Of a stretch of 64,000 nt of DNA, positions 42,230-52,452 are shown piece by piece. The DNA lies in NCBI RefSeq assembly GCF_030066895.1, contig NZ_JASJAV010000001.1:310001-374000 (forward strand), in the 5' to 3' direction. Position 1 is the stretch's first letter. Each line of letters starts with the position of its first letter. The translations under genes and the position numbers were made by a program. The notes under the pieces are model-generated. The model searched no databases, was not told where the DNA came from, and saw nothing but the letters and a program-made list of their open reading frames with translations. Source of the stretch: Breoghania sp. (GTDB lineage: Bacteria; Pseudomonadota; Alphaproteobacteria; Rhizobiales; Stappiaceae).

Positions 42230-42601
42230 AACTGATTATATAAGTCAAATCAATCTATTTTACTGACCACCCGACGCAACCTATATTCTGCCTCAGGACG
42301 GAATTTGAGAGTGGAGGGTTCCGATGCTCGGAACGGATACATCCGCCAGCTTCATGCAGTTCAGCGGTCCGCTGATCGACCCGCGCAGTCCCCCGCAGGC
42401 TGTCCCAACAGGCCAGCACCTCCCCCGGCGAAACTGATCTGACATTCGTCGGCAGGAAAAGACCTGCCTAGCCTTCAAACCAAGAAGACAGTCACCCGGC
42501 ATTCCCCTCGCTGTTTCAAGCATTTCCAGTGCCTTGTGCCGATCGGGCGAAAGGCATGCAGGAGAAGTTTGTCGCGGGTTTTCCGCAATCAGGATCATGC
42601 C
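42230..42601. other. Divergent intergenic region between LysR and MFS genes, possible short gene remnant
   Basis: 372 bases. The first 60 (tgattatataagtcaaatcaatctattttactgacc and on) are AT-rich and are a reasonable place for the LysR-type operator and divergent promoters. From an ATG at 42324 a short plus-strand frame follows a ggagg-like site (MLGTDTSASFMQFSGPLIDP) and ends after 37 codons; it has no recognisable domain and could be the stump of a decayed gene or a leader peptide. Confidence 0.3.
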
Positions 42602-43755
42602 ATGTCAAAACTGAATCCACTGGGAGGCTTTGCACTGCTGTGCGTCGCCTGTCTGACCATCATGGTGGGCTGTGTCATCGTGCCCGGCCTGCCCAGCGTC
42701 TCCACCGCGCTTGGCGTGCCAAACGCCGCCAGTTGGCTTGTCACCCTCCCCTCTCTCGGCGTTGTCGTCTTCGGTCATCTCGTCGGTCTGCTGATGAAAC
42801 GCATCGGCGCCTACAAGGCGCTGGTCATCGACCTGGTTCTGTACGGCGCACTCGGCCTCGTTGGCATGTGGCTCTTCAACCCGATCGTGCTGTTCACCGA
42901 CCGTCTGCTGCTCGGCGGCGCGACGGCCATGGTGATGGCATCGGGCACGAACCTGATTTCAGATTTCTATGAAGGCGATGCCCGTCTTCGCATGATCGCG
43001 ACACAAGGCGTGGCCATCGAGCTCGGCGGCGTCATCTTCCTGGCGATCGGCGACATCCTGGCCGGCATCGGCTGGCAGTACCCCTTCCTGCTATACCTCG
43101 CAGCCTGGGTTTTCCTGGCGATGGCTTGCTCTTCATCCCGAGCAAGGTCCCGGCCTCGGCCGAGGCACAGGAAGAAGAAGTCGCGGCCAAGGCAGCCGGG
43201 TCCCAACCCAATGTCCGCGTGATGGACATCTATTTCGCCGCCTGCTGCTCCCTGATCCTATTCTTTACCGCTGTTGTCATGATGCCCCGTCGACTCGCGG
43301 AAATGGGGCTGAGCAAAGATGAGACGGGCTACTTCATGGCCTTCATCTCGCTGATCGCAGTCTGCACCACCTTCTTCATGCCCCGCGTCAAGAAGGCGTT
43401 AGGGGACCACAGAACACTCGGCCTCGCGTTCCTCTGCTACGCCGCCTCCCACATTCTCTACACCACCGGCGCCCTGTCGATCATGATCGCGGGCGCTGTG
43501 TTGATGGGCTGCGGCTTCGGCTTCTCCATTCCTCTGGTCAACAACATGGTCGCCGAGCGCAGCCCGCTCAGCCACAGGGCTCAGAACTTTACCTACCTCT
43601 CGGTCGCGATTTTCCTCGGACAGTTCCTCTCCTCCTTCATGGAATTCATCCCCGGAAACGGCACGACCGCCTTTGGCACCGCTGCCGTCATCGCGATCGT
43701 CATCGCATTCATCTTCGGCGGCAACAACCTGATCGGACGGCTGAAAAAGGCCTGA
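42602..43755 (+). pseudogene. Major facilitator superfamily transporter, frameshifted
   Basis: Inner-membrane secondary transporter with about 12 helices. The ATG at 42602 opens LNPLGGFALLCVACLTIMVG; the conserved loop after helix 2 reads GHLVGLLMKRIGAYKALVID, and helix 4 GATAMVMASGTNLISDFYEG. Near 43120 a base is lost (AAWVFLAMA, then LLFIPSKVPASAEAQEEEV in the next frame) at the start of the central loop. The second half is clean to 43755 (FFTAVVMMPRRLAEMGLSKD; GFGFSIPLVNNMVAERSPLS). Substrate unknown; the adjoining amidohydrolase suggests an aromatic or other organic acid. Confidence 0.8.
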
Positions 43756-43847
43756 TCCATCCCAACGATTGCATTTCCCCGGCCGTCATCCTGAGCCGGG
43801 GGGGATGCCCGAGTTCCGCCCGTGGCGGAAAAACAAGGGGTGAAAAA

Positions 43848-44810
43848 GTGAAAAAGATCGCCCTGGAAGAACACTTCGTTACCGAAGACCTCGTTCCCCA
43901 TCTCGAAGATACGTACCAGAACATCAACAAGGACCTTGCCAGTCGCGCCATTCCGCGCCTGAAGCAGCTCGGTCAGGAACACATCGATGCCATGGACGAG
44001 GCCGGGCTCGATTTCGCCGTTCTCTCCATTGCCGGCCCGGGCGTCCAGGTGGAACCTGATGCAGGTCGCGCAATCAAACTCGCCAAGGAAGCCAACGACG
44101 TGCTTGCCAAGGCGATGCAGGACCATCCCAAACGCTACGGCGGTCTGGCACACCTCGCCATGCAGGATCCGACCGAGGCGGCCACAACGAACTGGAACGC
44201 TGCATCAAGGACTTCAAAATGCAGGGCGCCATGATCAATGGTCAGACCCTCGGCCTATACCTCGACAATTCCTGCTATGAGGACTTCTGGGCGAAACCGG
44301 CCGAACTGAAGGCCCCGATCTACATCCACCCGGGCAACCCGGTGCAGATGCCGATCACCTATGAAGGCGCAAAGGCATTGTGGGGCCCGTTCTGGAGCTG
44401 GGGCGCTGAGACCGCCAGCCATGCTCTGCGCCTCGTCGTCAACGGCGTCTTCGAACGTCACCCCAACGCCCGCATCATCCTCGGCCACATGGGCGAAACC
44501 CTGCCCTACCTGCTGTGGCGTTTCGACAGCCGTCTGCCGACCACCTACATGAACAAACCCCTCGCGGAGAAGCCGTCGCATTACATCCCGCAAGAACATC
44601 ACGATCACCACGTCGAGTGTGTGCGATGACGTCTCGCTGCGCTGCGCTCTGGACAATCTCGGAGAGGACAACGTGATGTTCTCCGCCGACTATCCGTTCG
44701 AGAGCCTCAAGGAGGCCTGCGACTGGGTCGAAGGTGCCGAGATTGATGACGCCCGCAAGGCGAAGGTCACCCACGGCAATGCCGAGACGATCCTGCTCGA
44801 TCTGAAGTGA
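43848..44810 (+). pseudogene. Amidohydrolase family 2 protein (ACMSD / gamma-resorcylate decarboxylase-like), two frameshifts
   Basis: Metal-dependent TIM-barrel enzyme, related to aminocarboxymuconate-semialdehyde and resorcylate decarboxylases. The metal-site motifs are visible: ALEEHFVTED (ExH at the N-terminus), YIHPGNP (His), LGHMGETLPYLLWR (His) and SADYPFES (Asp). Start GTG at 43848 with an aagggg site upstream. Frame changes lie near 44184 (TEAA, then ELERCIKDFKMQGAMINGQT) and near 44605-44620. About 320 codons. The motif set resembles the 2,3-dihydroxybenzoate or gamma-resorcylate group more than hydrolases; exact substrate not assigned. Confidence 0.8.
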
Positions 44811-44869
44811 GTTGATACCGGGGGGCCCTTCGCACGGAGAGCCCCCTTCCCGCTCGCAGGACGATCCAC

Positions 44870-45850
44870 ATGCAAATTCTGAAATCAATGCAGAAGGTGC
44901 CCGCCGGCATTCTGAACGTGCCAATGGTCGTTACGGCCGTCGTCCACACGTTCTGGCCTTCGGCCCTGAACATCGGCGGCGCAACGACCGCGCTCTTCTA
45001 CACCGGCACGATGACCGTCATTGGCATGATGCTCTTCGTCACCGGCGCCCAATTCAAGATTTCCGATGTCGCTCCCACGGTGAAACGCGGCTTCGTGCTG
45101 CTGCTCACCAAGCTGATCATCGGCGTTGTCGTCGCCCTGGTGGCGATCGGACTGTTCAAGCCCGACGGCATTTGGGGCATTCCCTCCATCGCGCTGATTT
45201 CGGCGATTGCAACGACCAACGCAGATATCTACCTGGCCCTTGTCACCCGCTACGGCGACAACATCGACCGTTCCGCCTTCGGCGCTCTCAACCTTGTCTC
45301 CGTTCCTGCCGTCCCCCTGCTGCTGGTCGGTCTGGCCGAAGGTCAGGGCTTCGACTACATGGTGGTCATCGCCACACTGGCCCCCTTCCTGATCGGCATG
45401 CTGCTCGGTAATCTGGACGCTGACCTGCGGAAGTTCCTGGCCCCGGGAAGTGTCGTCGTGCTGCCCTTCCTCGGCTTCTACTTCGGTGCCGTCATCGACC
45501 TTCGCGCCGTTGTCTCGGCCGGTTTCTCCGAGCTGCTGCTGACGGCGATCGTCATCATCATCAACGTGCCGATCCTGCTGGGTGTCGATCGCGGCCTGCT
45601 GCGTCGCCCAGGCTATGCCGCCTGCGGCGTCGTTCCGACAGCCGGTGCTGCCGTGGCCGTGCCCATGCTCTATGCGGCCAACCACCCCGCCCATCAGACC
45701 TATGTGACGACAGCCACCGCACAGATCGCCATGTCCGTGGTGATCTCAGTGATCATCATGCCGTTCCTGGCCAACAAGCTGGCCGCCAAGAAGGACGCCC
45801 CTGAAAGCGCTCCGGAACCGAAGGTGGATGCAGCCCCGACCAGCGCCTGA
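44870..45850 (+). CDS. 2-keto-3-deoxygluconate permease family protein (KdgT)
   Basis: Ten-helix inner-membrane transporter of the KdgT family, which imports 2-keto-3-deoxygluconate with protons. Features: MQILKSMQKVPAGILNVPMV opening, NIGGATTALFYTGTMTVIGM, GIPSIALISAIATTNADIYL, and PTAGAAVAVPMLYAANHP near the end, all typical. 326 residues, family length, with a charged Ala/Pro/Lys tail. The frame is intact between two broken genes. Genetic context with an amidohydrolase is unusual for a sugar-acid permease, so its present substrate may differ; that is inference. Confidence 0.8.
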   Translation: MQILKSMQKVPAGILNVPMVVTAVVHTFWPSALNIGGATTALFYTGTMTVIGMMLFVTGAQFKISDVAPTVKRGFVLLLTKLIIGVVVALVAIGLFKPDGIWGIPSIALISAIATTNADIYLALVTRYGDNIDRSAFGALNLVSVPAVPLLLVGLAEGQGFDYMVVIATLAPFLIGMLLGNLDADLRKFLAPGSVVVLPFLGFYFGAVIDLRAVVSAGFSELLLTAIVIIINVPILLGVDRGLLRRPGYAACGVVPTAGAAVAVPMLYAANHPAHQTYVTTATAQIAMSVVISVIIMPFLANKLAAKKDAPESAPEPKVDAAPTSA

Positions 45851-46080
45851 ACTCCGGCCCCGGGAAACGCACCCGATCAACATCTCGGGGCATGAAGAGC
45901 CAACCGGATCCCGTCGTCCGGTTGGATTCTTCTTTGGTGCCCGAACGCTCGCCTGACCGTCTCAGACGCAATCTCCGACACAGACCGACCTACGTAGAGA
46001 GACGACTTACCCGAAGGCTGCCCCGGCCCACACTATCCGGCCGCCACCAACCTGCCATCAGACAAGCCCCCGAGAGCACC

Positions 46081-47597
46081 ATGTCTTGCCTTCCTTCTCG
46101 CCGCCTACTGTTTCTTGCGCTGGCAATGCCGTTCGCCGTTGCGGTCCTGATCGGCGGATAAATCAACCCGGTCCAAGCTGCGGAAGCTCAGATGTCTAAA
46201 CCCGTCGTGACAACGTCTGCCGGATCCCTCGCCGGGATCAAGACCGGTGAGGTAGAGAGCTTTCGAGGCATTCCCTACGCCGCGCCTTCCGTTGGGGAGT
46301 TGCGATGGAAAGCGCCCCAGTCTCCAAAGATCTGGTCCGGTGTTCGCGACGCCTCGACCTTCGGCGCCGCCTGCATCCAGAAGGAGGCCCGAAAGAATCC
46401 CGAAAAGAGCCTGAAGTCATATCCCCAAAGCGAGGACCGCCTGACGCTGAACGTCTGGCGCTCCGCATCCACCTCCAATGCTGCACCCCCACTCCCCGTG
46501 ATGATCTGGATCCATGGCGGCAGCTTTCGCTTCGGAGCAGTTAACCTCGATCTCTACAGCGGTGCAGATCTCGCAAGATACGGAGCGATCGTCGTCACGA
46601 TCAACTATCGCCTCGGCGTCTTCGGAATATTCTCCCATCCCGCCCTTCACTCCGCTTCGGACGAAACTGACAGCAACTATGGCCTCCTCGACCAGATCGC
46701 AGCGCTGCGCTGGATGAAGGACAAAATCGCCGCTTTCGGCGGATATCCCGATAACGTCACCGTTTTCGGAGAATCCGCCGGCGGCGTGTCGGTCTCGTAT
46801 CTGCTTGCCTCTCCGATCGCCAAGGGGCTCTTCGACAAGGCGATCATGGAATCTGGAGGCCTCGCCGTTCCCGTCCATTCCCGCAAGGGGGCCGATGAAA
46901 TCGGGGAGACCGTTGCCTCGGAACTGGGGCTCGGCGCAGTAGCGACGGCAAGGTGGTACTTGGCTCCGCAGCAGACGAAGTCGCCAAAGGCCATGCTGCG
47001 CACATTCCCCTGCTCATCGGCTGGAACAACGCGGAAGTAGGTTTCTTTCCCCCGCCTTACTGACAAAGCGTGAAGAAGGATCTCGGTGAGGCGCGTTGGA
47101 AAGAACTCAAGCCATATTGCTACGATTACGGCCGCGACAACGACGATGCCTTTGCAGAACAGATCGCAACCGAATGGTTTGCGGGCATCAACAGCCGAGC
47201 GATCACGCAGACGCACGCAGACCACGGCAACCCGGTCTATGCGTATCCCTTCGCCTGGGTGCCGAAAGCGAAGCGCGGCAAGGTTCGCGGCGCGATCCAC
47301 ACCTCCGAAATCCCTTATGTCTTCGGGCATGTCGCCGCGAACACATCAGCCGATCCGGAAAGCCGGAAACTCTCCGACGCACTTGCCGATCGCTGGGTCG
47401 CCTTTGCGCGAACCGGCAGTCCTCAGATCAAGAATGCGCCTGCCTGGCGCGGGTTTTACCGCCAAGGCGAACACATTCCTGCTGATTGGCGAGAATGGAA
47501 CTCGGACAGGAAAAGATCCTGCTCAACCGTTGATCGAGGCCCTGACGAAACTTCATCTGCCCCCACGCCCCTGATGATCGTCATCGAGCCAAAATAG
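46081..47597 (+). pseudogene. Secreted type B carboxylesterase, signal-peptide stop, internal deletion and frameshifts
   Basis: Alpha/beta-hydrolase of the COesterase family. The ATG at 46081 gives a signal peptide (LLFLALAMPFAVAVLIGG) interrupted by TAA at 46159-46161 before INPVQAAEAQ. The body starts TSAGSLAGIKTGEVESFRGI and PYAAPSVGELRWKAP; oxyanion hole WIHGGSF; nucleophile Ser in TVFGESAGGVSVSYLL. Near 46945-46960 roughly 80-100 residues normally present are missing, and the frame changes to VAKGHAAHIPLLIGWNNAEV, with the acid residue region. TGA at 47061-47063 follows FFPPPY. The catalytic His lies in GAIHTSEIPYVFGH. The C-terminus after 47480 is uncertain. Confidence 0.8.
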
Positions 47598-47640
47598 GCA
47601 GCCTCGTCATCAAACGAAACTCAAATGAGGCCTGTAAAAG

Positions 47641-47671
47641 AAAAGGCGCACCGAGAAATCTGTGCGCCTTT
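47641..47671 (-). terminator. Rho-independent terminator of the aap operon
   Basis: GGCGCAC and GTGCGCC (47645-47651 and 47662-47668) form a stem; on the minus strand it is followed by ttttcttttac. It lies about 30 bases after the aapP stop. The carboxylesterase gene ends 44 bases away on the other strand, so it may serve both. Confidence 0.85.
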
Positions 47672-47699
47672 CGAATAGCAATAAGTGTTACGCCAGTGA

Positions 47700-48491
47700 T
47701 CAATGCAGGATCTGGCTGAGGAACAGCTTGGTGCGCTCGTGCTGCGGATTGGTGAAGAACGGTTCCGGCGCGTTCTCTTCCACAATCTGCCCGGCATCCA
47801 TGAAGATCACCCGGTTGGCCACCTGACGCGCAAAGCCCATTTCGTGGGTGACGCAGAGCATCGTCATGCCCTCTTCCGCCAGGCCTACCATCACGTCCAG
47901 CACTTCCTTGATCATTTCCGGATCGAGAGCCGAAGTCGGCTCATCGAAGAGCATGATCCGCGGGTTCATGCACAGCGAGCGCGCGATTGCCACACGCTGC
48001 TGCTGACCGCCGGAAAGCTGGCCGGGGTACTTGTTGGCCTGCTCGGGGATCTTGACCCGCTCCAGATAGTGCATGGCGATCTCTTCCGCCTGCTTCTTCG
48101 GCATCTTGCGCACCCAGATCGGCGCAAGCGTGCAGTTTTCCAGAATGGTCAGGTGCGGAAAGAGGTTGAAATGCTGGAACACCATGCCAACCTCGCGGCG
48201 GATCTCGTCGATCCGCTTCAGATCGCTGGTCAGGGTGATCCCGTCGACGATGATGTCGCCCTTCTGGTGCTCTTCCAGCCGGTTGATGCACCGGATCATC
48301 GTGGACTTGCCCGAACCGGACGGCCCGCAGATCACGATACGCTCGCCGCGCATGACCTTCAGGTTGATGTCCTTGAGCACGTGGAAATCGCCGTACCACT
48401 TGTTCATACCGACGATCTCGATGGCCACATCCGTCTCGGACACTTCCATCTTCGGCTTCGTCTCGGCGGTCATGGCTGCCGTTTCACTCAT
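47700..48491 (-). CDS. aapP: General L-amino acid ABC transporter ATP-binding protein AapP
   Basis: Cytoplasmic ATPase of a polar amino-acid transporter. 263 residues. Walker [10 protein letters not shown] at residues 56-64, Q-loop [12 protein letters not shown], signature [15 protein letters not shown], Walker [16 protein letters not shown]-loop [12 protein letters not shown]; the C-terminus [12 protein letters not shown] is typical of GlnQ/AapP proteins. All motifs are consensus, in contrast to the decayed ATPase at 733-1518. Last gene of aapJQMP, 53 bases after aapM. In rhizobia Aap transports a wide range of amino acids in both directions. Confidence 0.9.
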   Translation of the reverse strand: MSETAAMTAETKPKMEVSETDVAIEIVGMNKWYGDFHVLKDINLKVMRGERIVICGPSGSGKSTMIRCINRLEEHQKGDIIVDGITLTSDLKRIDEIRREVGMVFQHFNLFPHLTILENCTLAPIWVRKMPKKQAEEIAMHYLERVKIPEQANKYPGQLSGGQQQRVAIARSLCMNPRIMLFDEPTSALDPEMIKEVLDVMVGLAEEGMTMLCVTHEMGFARQVANRVIFMDAGQIVEENAPEPFFTNPQHERTKLFLSQILH

Positions 48492-48544
48492 TTTTTGACC
48501 CTCAAAGGTGTCTCGGGCGCGCCGAGTCTCCCCAGCACGTCATA

Positions 48545-49669
48545 TTAACGTTTGTGCCCGGTATGGAGGCGCCTCTCCATAAAGATGGAATAACGCGACA
48601 TCGAAAAACAGAACGCCCAGTATGTTGCCGCTGCAAAAAGGTATCCGGTGTGGCTTTGCGTCGGCGTCGCCCAGGTCGGATCCGTATAGGACGACTGAAT
48701 CTGGCCGAGAAGATCGAACAGGCCGATGATTAGCACCAACGTGGTGTCCTTGAACAGCCCGATGAAAGTATTGACAATACCGGGGATCACCAGTTTCAGC
48801 GCCTGAGGCATGATGATCAGCCCCATCATCTGCCAATACCGCAACCCCAGCGCCATGGCGCCCTCATATTGTCCTTTCGGGATAGCCTGCAACCCGCCGC
48901 GCACCACTTCTGCCATGTAGGCGGAGGCAAACAGGGTCACGCCGATCAGAGCCCTTAAAAGCTTGTCGAAGTTGACGCCTTCCGGCAGAAACAGGGGCAG
49001 CATCACCGACGACATGAACAGCACCGTGACCAGCGGAACACCGCGCCAGAACTCGATGAAGATGACAGAGACAAGCCGCACCACCGGCATTTTCGATCGT
49101 CGCCCGAGTGCCAGCACGATGCCGATCGGCAGCGATGCGGCAATGCCCGTCACGGCAATGACGAGCGTGACCAGCAACCCGCCCCAGTTGGATGTCTCCA
49201 CGATCTCCATCCCGAAGCCACCCGTCAGCAGGAAGAAAGAGCCGACGGGAAAGACGATCAGCATGAAGATCACGTTGGCCCGCTTGAAGGGAGCCGACGG
49301 GACGAGCAGCGGGACAAGACCGAGCGCAAAGACGGCGAAGACGATATCCACCCGCCAGCGTTCGCTGATGGGATAGCGGCCATAGATGAATTGCGAGAAA
49401 TAGTCCGTGATATAGGGCCAGCAGGCCCCGTGATGGCCGAGGCACGCCTCACGATTTTCTCCCGTCCACATCGCGTTGATGAACGCGAATTTGACCAGCG
49501 GCTCGAACAGGAGCCTCAGGATGATCACCCCTATCAACGTCAGGATGGTGTTCGTCAATGACGAGAACAGGTTGTTACGCACCCAACCGACCAATCCACC
49601 GGTCGCAGCCGGCGGGGGCAGGACGGGGGCCATCTCATCGCGAACGAAATGGAAATCTGTTGCAGCCAT
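48545..49669 (-). CDS. aapM: General L-amino acid ABC transporter permease AapM
   Basis: Inner-membrane permease of 374 residues, with the long N-terminal extension that separates AapM from HisM (VGWVRNNLFSSLTNTILTLI; CLGHHGACWPYITDYFSQFI). The C-terminal membrane domain has the EAA loop EGAMALGLRYWQMMGLIIMP and the ending PSYTD-like region into ERRLHTGHKR. Starts at ATG 49669 with a ggaagg site nine bases upstream; aapQ ends ten bases before. Intact. Confidence 0.9.
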   Translation of the reverse strand: MAATDFHFVRDEMAPVLPPPAATGGLVGWVRNNLFSSLTNTILTLIGVIILRLLFEPLVKFAFINAMWTGENREACLGHHGACWPYITDYFSQFIYGRYPISERWRVDIVFAVFALGLVPLLVPSAPFKRANVIFMLIVFPVGSFFLLTGGFGMEIVETSNWGGLLVTLVIAVTGIAASLPIGIVLALGRRSKMPVVRLVSVIFIEFWRGVPLVTVLFMSSVMLPLFLPEGVNFDKLLRALIGVTLFASAYMAEVVRGGLQAIPKGQYEGAMALGLRYWQMMGLIIMPQALKLVIPGIVNTFIGLFKDTTLVLIIGLFDLLGQIQSSYTDPTWATPTQSHTGYLFAAATYWAFCFSMSRYSIFMERRLHTGHKR

Positions 49670-49678
49670 GACGCCTTC

Positions 49679-50869
49679 CTACCGCTCCACCAGCGCCATG
49701 CGCTGATTGTACCAGTTCATGAATGCCGACGTGGTGAGGCTCAGCGAGAGATAGATGAGCATCCACACACCGACGACCTCGATCGCCTGGCCGGTCTGGT
49801 TCAGAACCGTACCGCCGACGGAAACGAGGTCCGGATAGGCGATGGCCACCGCCAGCGAGGAATTCTTGGTGAGATTGAGATACTGGCTGGTGAGCGGCGG
49901 AATGATCACCCGCATGGCCTGTGGAATGACCACCAGACGCAAGGTCGGACGCGGCCTGAGACCGAGCGCATTGGCAGCCTCCGTCTGGCCGTGACTGACG
50001 GCCAGAATGCCCGCGCGCACGATCTCGGCGATGAACGACGCGGTGTAGATGGAGAGCGCCAGAACCAAGGCTACGAATTCAGGCGTGAGTTTCAGCCCAC
50101 CGACGAAATTGAAGCCGCGCAGGACCGGGTATTCCACGGTGACGGGCATTCCGGTGACGAAGAAGGCAATGACCGGTAGACCGATGATCAGCCCCAGAGC
50201 CGACAGAACGGAGGGAAACGGCTGGCCCGTCTCTTCCTGCCTCTTGCGTGCCCACATATGCAACACGATCGATCCGACGATACCGATCAGAAAGGCCGCA
50301 CCGATGAGCGTTCCCCCTTCCTGGAAGATTGCCCGCGGCGTGTAGATGCCGCGATTGTTGATGAAGATGCTTTCCAGAAAGGTCACGCTGTTGCGCGGCG
50401 AAGGCACCGAGCGCAGCACCGCGAAATACCAGAAGAAGATCTGCAAGAGCAGCGGAATGTTGCGCAGGATCTCCACATAGAGATAGGCCAGCTTGGCGAT
50501 GATCCAGTTGCTCGACAGCCGCGCCACGCCGGCGATGAAGCCGAGGATCGTGGCAAACAGAACGCCGATGGCCGCCACGAGGACCGTGTTCAGAAAGCCG
50601 ACATAAAGAGCCCGGCCGTAACTGGATGTCTCGGTGTAGTGGACCAGGGCCTGAATGATGCCGAAACCGGCCGTATAATCGAGAAAATCAAACCCCGACG
50701 CGATATTCTGGCGCGCAAGGTTTGCCATGGTGTTGGAAATGATTTCCCAACCCAGGGCAACGACCAATCCGACAACCACGACCTGATAGAATAAGCCGCG
50801 TACCCACGGGTCGTGTAACAATGATCCGCGCGACGGTTTTTCCGTCGCAGAATGCTCCTGAATAGCCAT
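49679..50869 (-). CDS. aapQ: General L-amino acid ABC transporter permease AapQ
   Basis: Partner permease of AapM. The ATG at 50869 (MAIQEHSATEKPSRGSLLHD) is preferred over the longer frame from 50920 because it fits the family N-terminus and has a ggcggag site before it. About 396 residues, with WVRGLFYQVVVVGLVVALGW, then the YVEILRNIPLLLQIFFWYFA motif, the permease core SIYTASFIAEIVRAGILAVS and the EAA loop EAANALGLRPRPTLRLVVIP. It ends in a genuine TAG, which shows that amber is a working stop codon here. Confidence 0.9.
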   Translation of the reverse strand: MAIQEHSATEKPSRGSLLHDPWVRGLFYQVVVVGLVVALGWEIISNTMANLARQNIASGFDFLDYTAGFGIIQALVHYTETSSYGRALYVGFLNTVLVAAIGVLFATILGFIAGVARLSSNWIIAKLAYLYVEILRNIPLLLQIFFWYFAVLRSVPSPRNSVTFLESIFINNRGIYTPRAIFQEGGTLIGAAFLIGIVGSIVLHMWARKRQEETGQPFPSVLSALGLIIGLPVIAFFVTGMPVTVEYPVLRGFNFVGGLKLTPEFVALVLALSIYTASFIAEIVRAGILAVSHGQTEAANALGLRPRPTLRLVVIPQAMRVIIPPLTSQYLNLTKNSSLAVAIAYPDLVSVGGTVLNQTGQAIEVVGVWMLIYLSLSLTTSAFMNWYNQRMALVER

Positions 50870-51121
50870 AGTCTCCGCCCATTTATCTCGGCAACAACCC
50901 GAGGTCGCTTCCAACGACATGCAAGGACCCTGCCGGGCGCCGACTCAATCGGCATGCGTCACTGCACCGGTGATACGGCCGCCATCGCGGGTCCTCCGAG
51001 ATCGATCACTGTGCAGCCCCGAATCGACAGACAACCGGACAGAACCCGTCCGTGAACTGCAACGCCCGTCTCCCGACGCCGCGACCTTCGTCACCTGTCA
51101 ATCTCAAGCCCGGATACGAAA

Positions 51122-51151
51122 CACCCGGCCGGACCTCTGTCCGACCGGGTG
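51122..51151 (-). terminator. Strong hairpin between aapJ and aapQ
   Basis: CACCCGGtCGGAC and GTCCGgCCGGGTG form a 13-pair stem (51122-51134 with 51139-51151) 14 bases after the aapJ stop, followed by only tttcg on the minus strand. As in other binding-protein operons, it is more likely an attenuator or mRNA-stabilising hairpin that raises AapJ over AapQMP than a full terminator. The rest of 50870-51121 shows no gene. Confidence 0.7.
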
Positions 51152-51164
51152 CAGCGCAGAACCT

Positions 51165-52181
51165 TTAGCGGATCGGCGGGGCGTACATGATGCCGCCCTT
51201 GGACCACAGCGCATTCAGACCACGGGAAATGCCGAGCGGAGTATCCGGCCCGACGTTGGCGTCAAAGACTTCGCCGTAGTTTCCGACGGCCTTGATGATG
51301 TTGTAGGCCCAGTCATTCGTCAGGCCGATTGTCTCGCCGAACGAGCCTTCAATGCCCAGAAGGCGCTTGATGGCCGGATTGTCGGAGGACTTCATCTCAT
51401 CGACATTGGCCTTGGTCACGCCGAGTTCCTCGGCATTGACGAGCGCGAAGAGCGTCCACTTGGCAATGTTGAACCATTCATCGTCGCCCTGGCGCACCAC
51501 GGGACCGAACGGCTCCTTGGAAATGATTTCCGGCAGAACCATGTGCTCATCCGGATTGGCGAGCTTCAGACGCTGGGCATAAAGGCCGAAGGCGTCGGTC
51601 GTGTAGACGTCGCAACGGCCCGCGTCATAGGCCTGCACGACTTCGTCGGATTTCTCGAAGGCGACGACGTCATAAGGCATGTTGTTGGCGCGGAAATAGT
51701 CGGCGACGTTGAGCTCCGTCGTCGTTCCCGTATTGGTGCAGACCGCGGCGCCGGACAGCTCCAGCGCGGAGGAAACACCAAGCGACTTGCGGGCCATGAA
51801 GCCCTGACCGTCGTAGTAGTCGACGCCGACGAAGTTGAGCCCGAGCGTGGTGTCGCGGGTCATCGTCCAGGTGGTGTTGCGCGACAGGATGTCAATTTCA
51901 CCAGTGCCAAGCGCCGTGAAGCGCTCCTTGGCGGAGAGCGGGGTGAACTTCACCGCGGCCCCGTCGTTGAAAATGGCAGCCGCCAGCGCGCGGCAGTAAT
52001 CCACATCGAGGCCGGACCAATTGCCCGCGGAATCCGGATTAGAGAACCCCGGCAGCCCCTGGCTCACGCCGCATTGAACAAATCCCTTTGCTTTTACATC
52101 GTCTAAGGTCGCGCCGCTTGCTGCCGTAACGGCCATTCCAAGCGCTGCCCCCATAGCGAGCGGCAAAAATTTGATGGTCAT
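51165..52181 (-). CDS. aapJ: General L-amino acid ABC transporter periplasmic binding protein AapJ
   Basis: Periplasmic receptor of 338 residues. The signal peptide FLPLAMGAALGMAVTAASG is followed by TLDDVKAKGFVQCGVSQGLP, GFSNPDSAGNWSGLDVDYCR and TTWTMTRDTTLGLNFVGVDY, all hallmarks of AapJ/BztA binding proteins. Ends NALWSKGGIMYAPPIR. Intact and first in the operon. The 270 bases upstream (to the divergent cystathionine beta-lyase gene) carry an AT-rich promoter-like region; TTGACC on the minus strand near 52371 could be a -35 box but the -10 is not clear. Confidence 0.92.
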   Translation of the reverse strand: MTIKFLPLAMGAALGMAVTAASGATLDDVKAKGFVQCGVSQGLPGFSNPDSAGNWSGLDVDYCRALAAAIFNDGAAVKFTPLSAKERFTALGTGEIDILSRNTTWTMTRDTTLGLNFVGVDYYDGQGFMARKSLGVSSALELSGAAVCTNTGTTTELNVADYFRANNMPYDVVAFEKSDEVVQAYDAGRCDVYTTDAFGLYAQRLKLANPDEHMVLPEIISKEPFGPVVRQGDDEWFNIAKWTLFALVNAEELGVTKANVDEMKSSDNPAIKRLLGIEGSFGETIGLTNDWAYNIIKAVGNYGEVFDANVGPDTPLGISRGLNALWSKGGIMYAPPIR

Positions 52182-52452
52182 TGATTGAAGCCTTTTCTGT
52201 TGCCCGGTTGATGCATTTGCGTATTGGGGGCGAAGTAATTACAAACTCATATCAATGAGAGAGAACCCGCTAGCCTGTACAATATCTTCGGCTCATAATT
52301 CCTCAGTTCGCACGGCGCGGTTGTCGATTATCGCCCCATAGGCTTATTCGAGGACATTTATAAAGTCGGGTCAAGAGTATCCTCCCACCTGCGACCCAGA
52401 TGCGCGGCATCTGCCCACCCAACGTCCAATTGCAATTGCACAGACCGTGAAC

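Noticed and set aside
48545..50869. aapM and aapQ as a histidine or glutamine transporter
   Set aside because: Both permeases have the long N-terminal extension and the four-gene J-Q-M-P order of the general amino-acid transporter; binding protein opening also fits AapJ/BztA.
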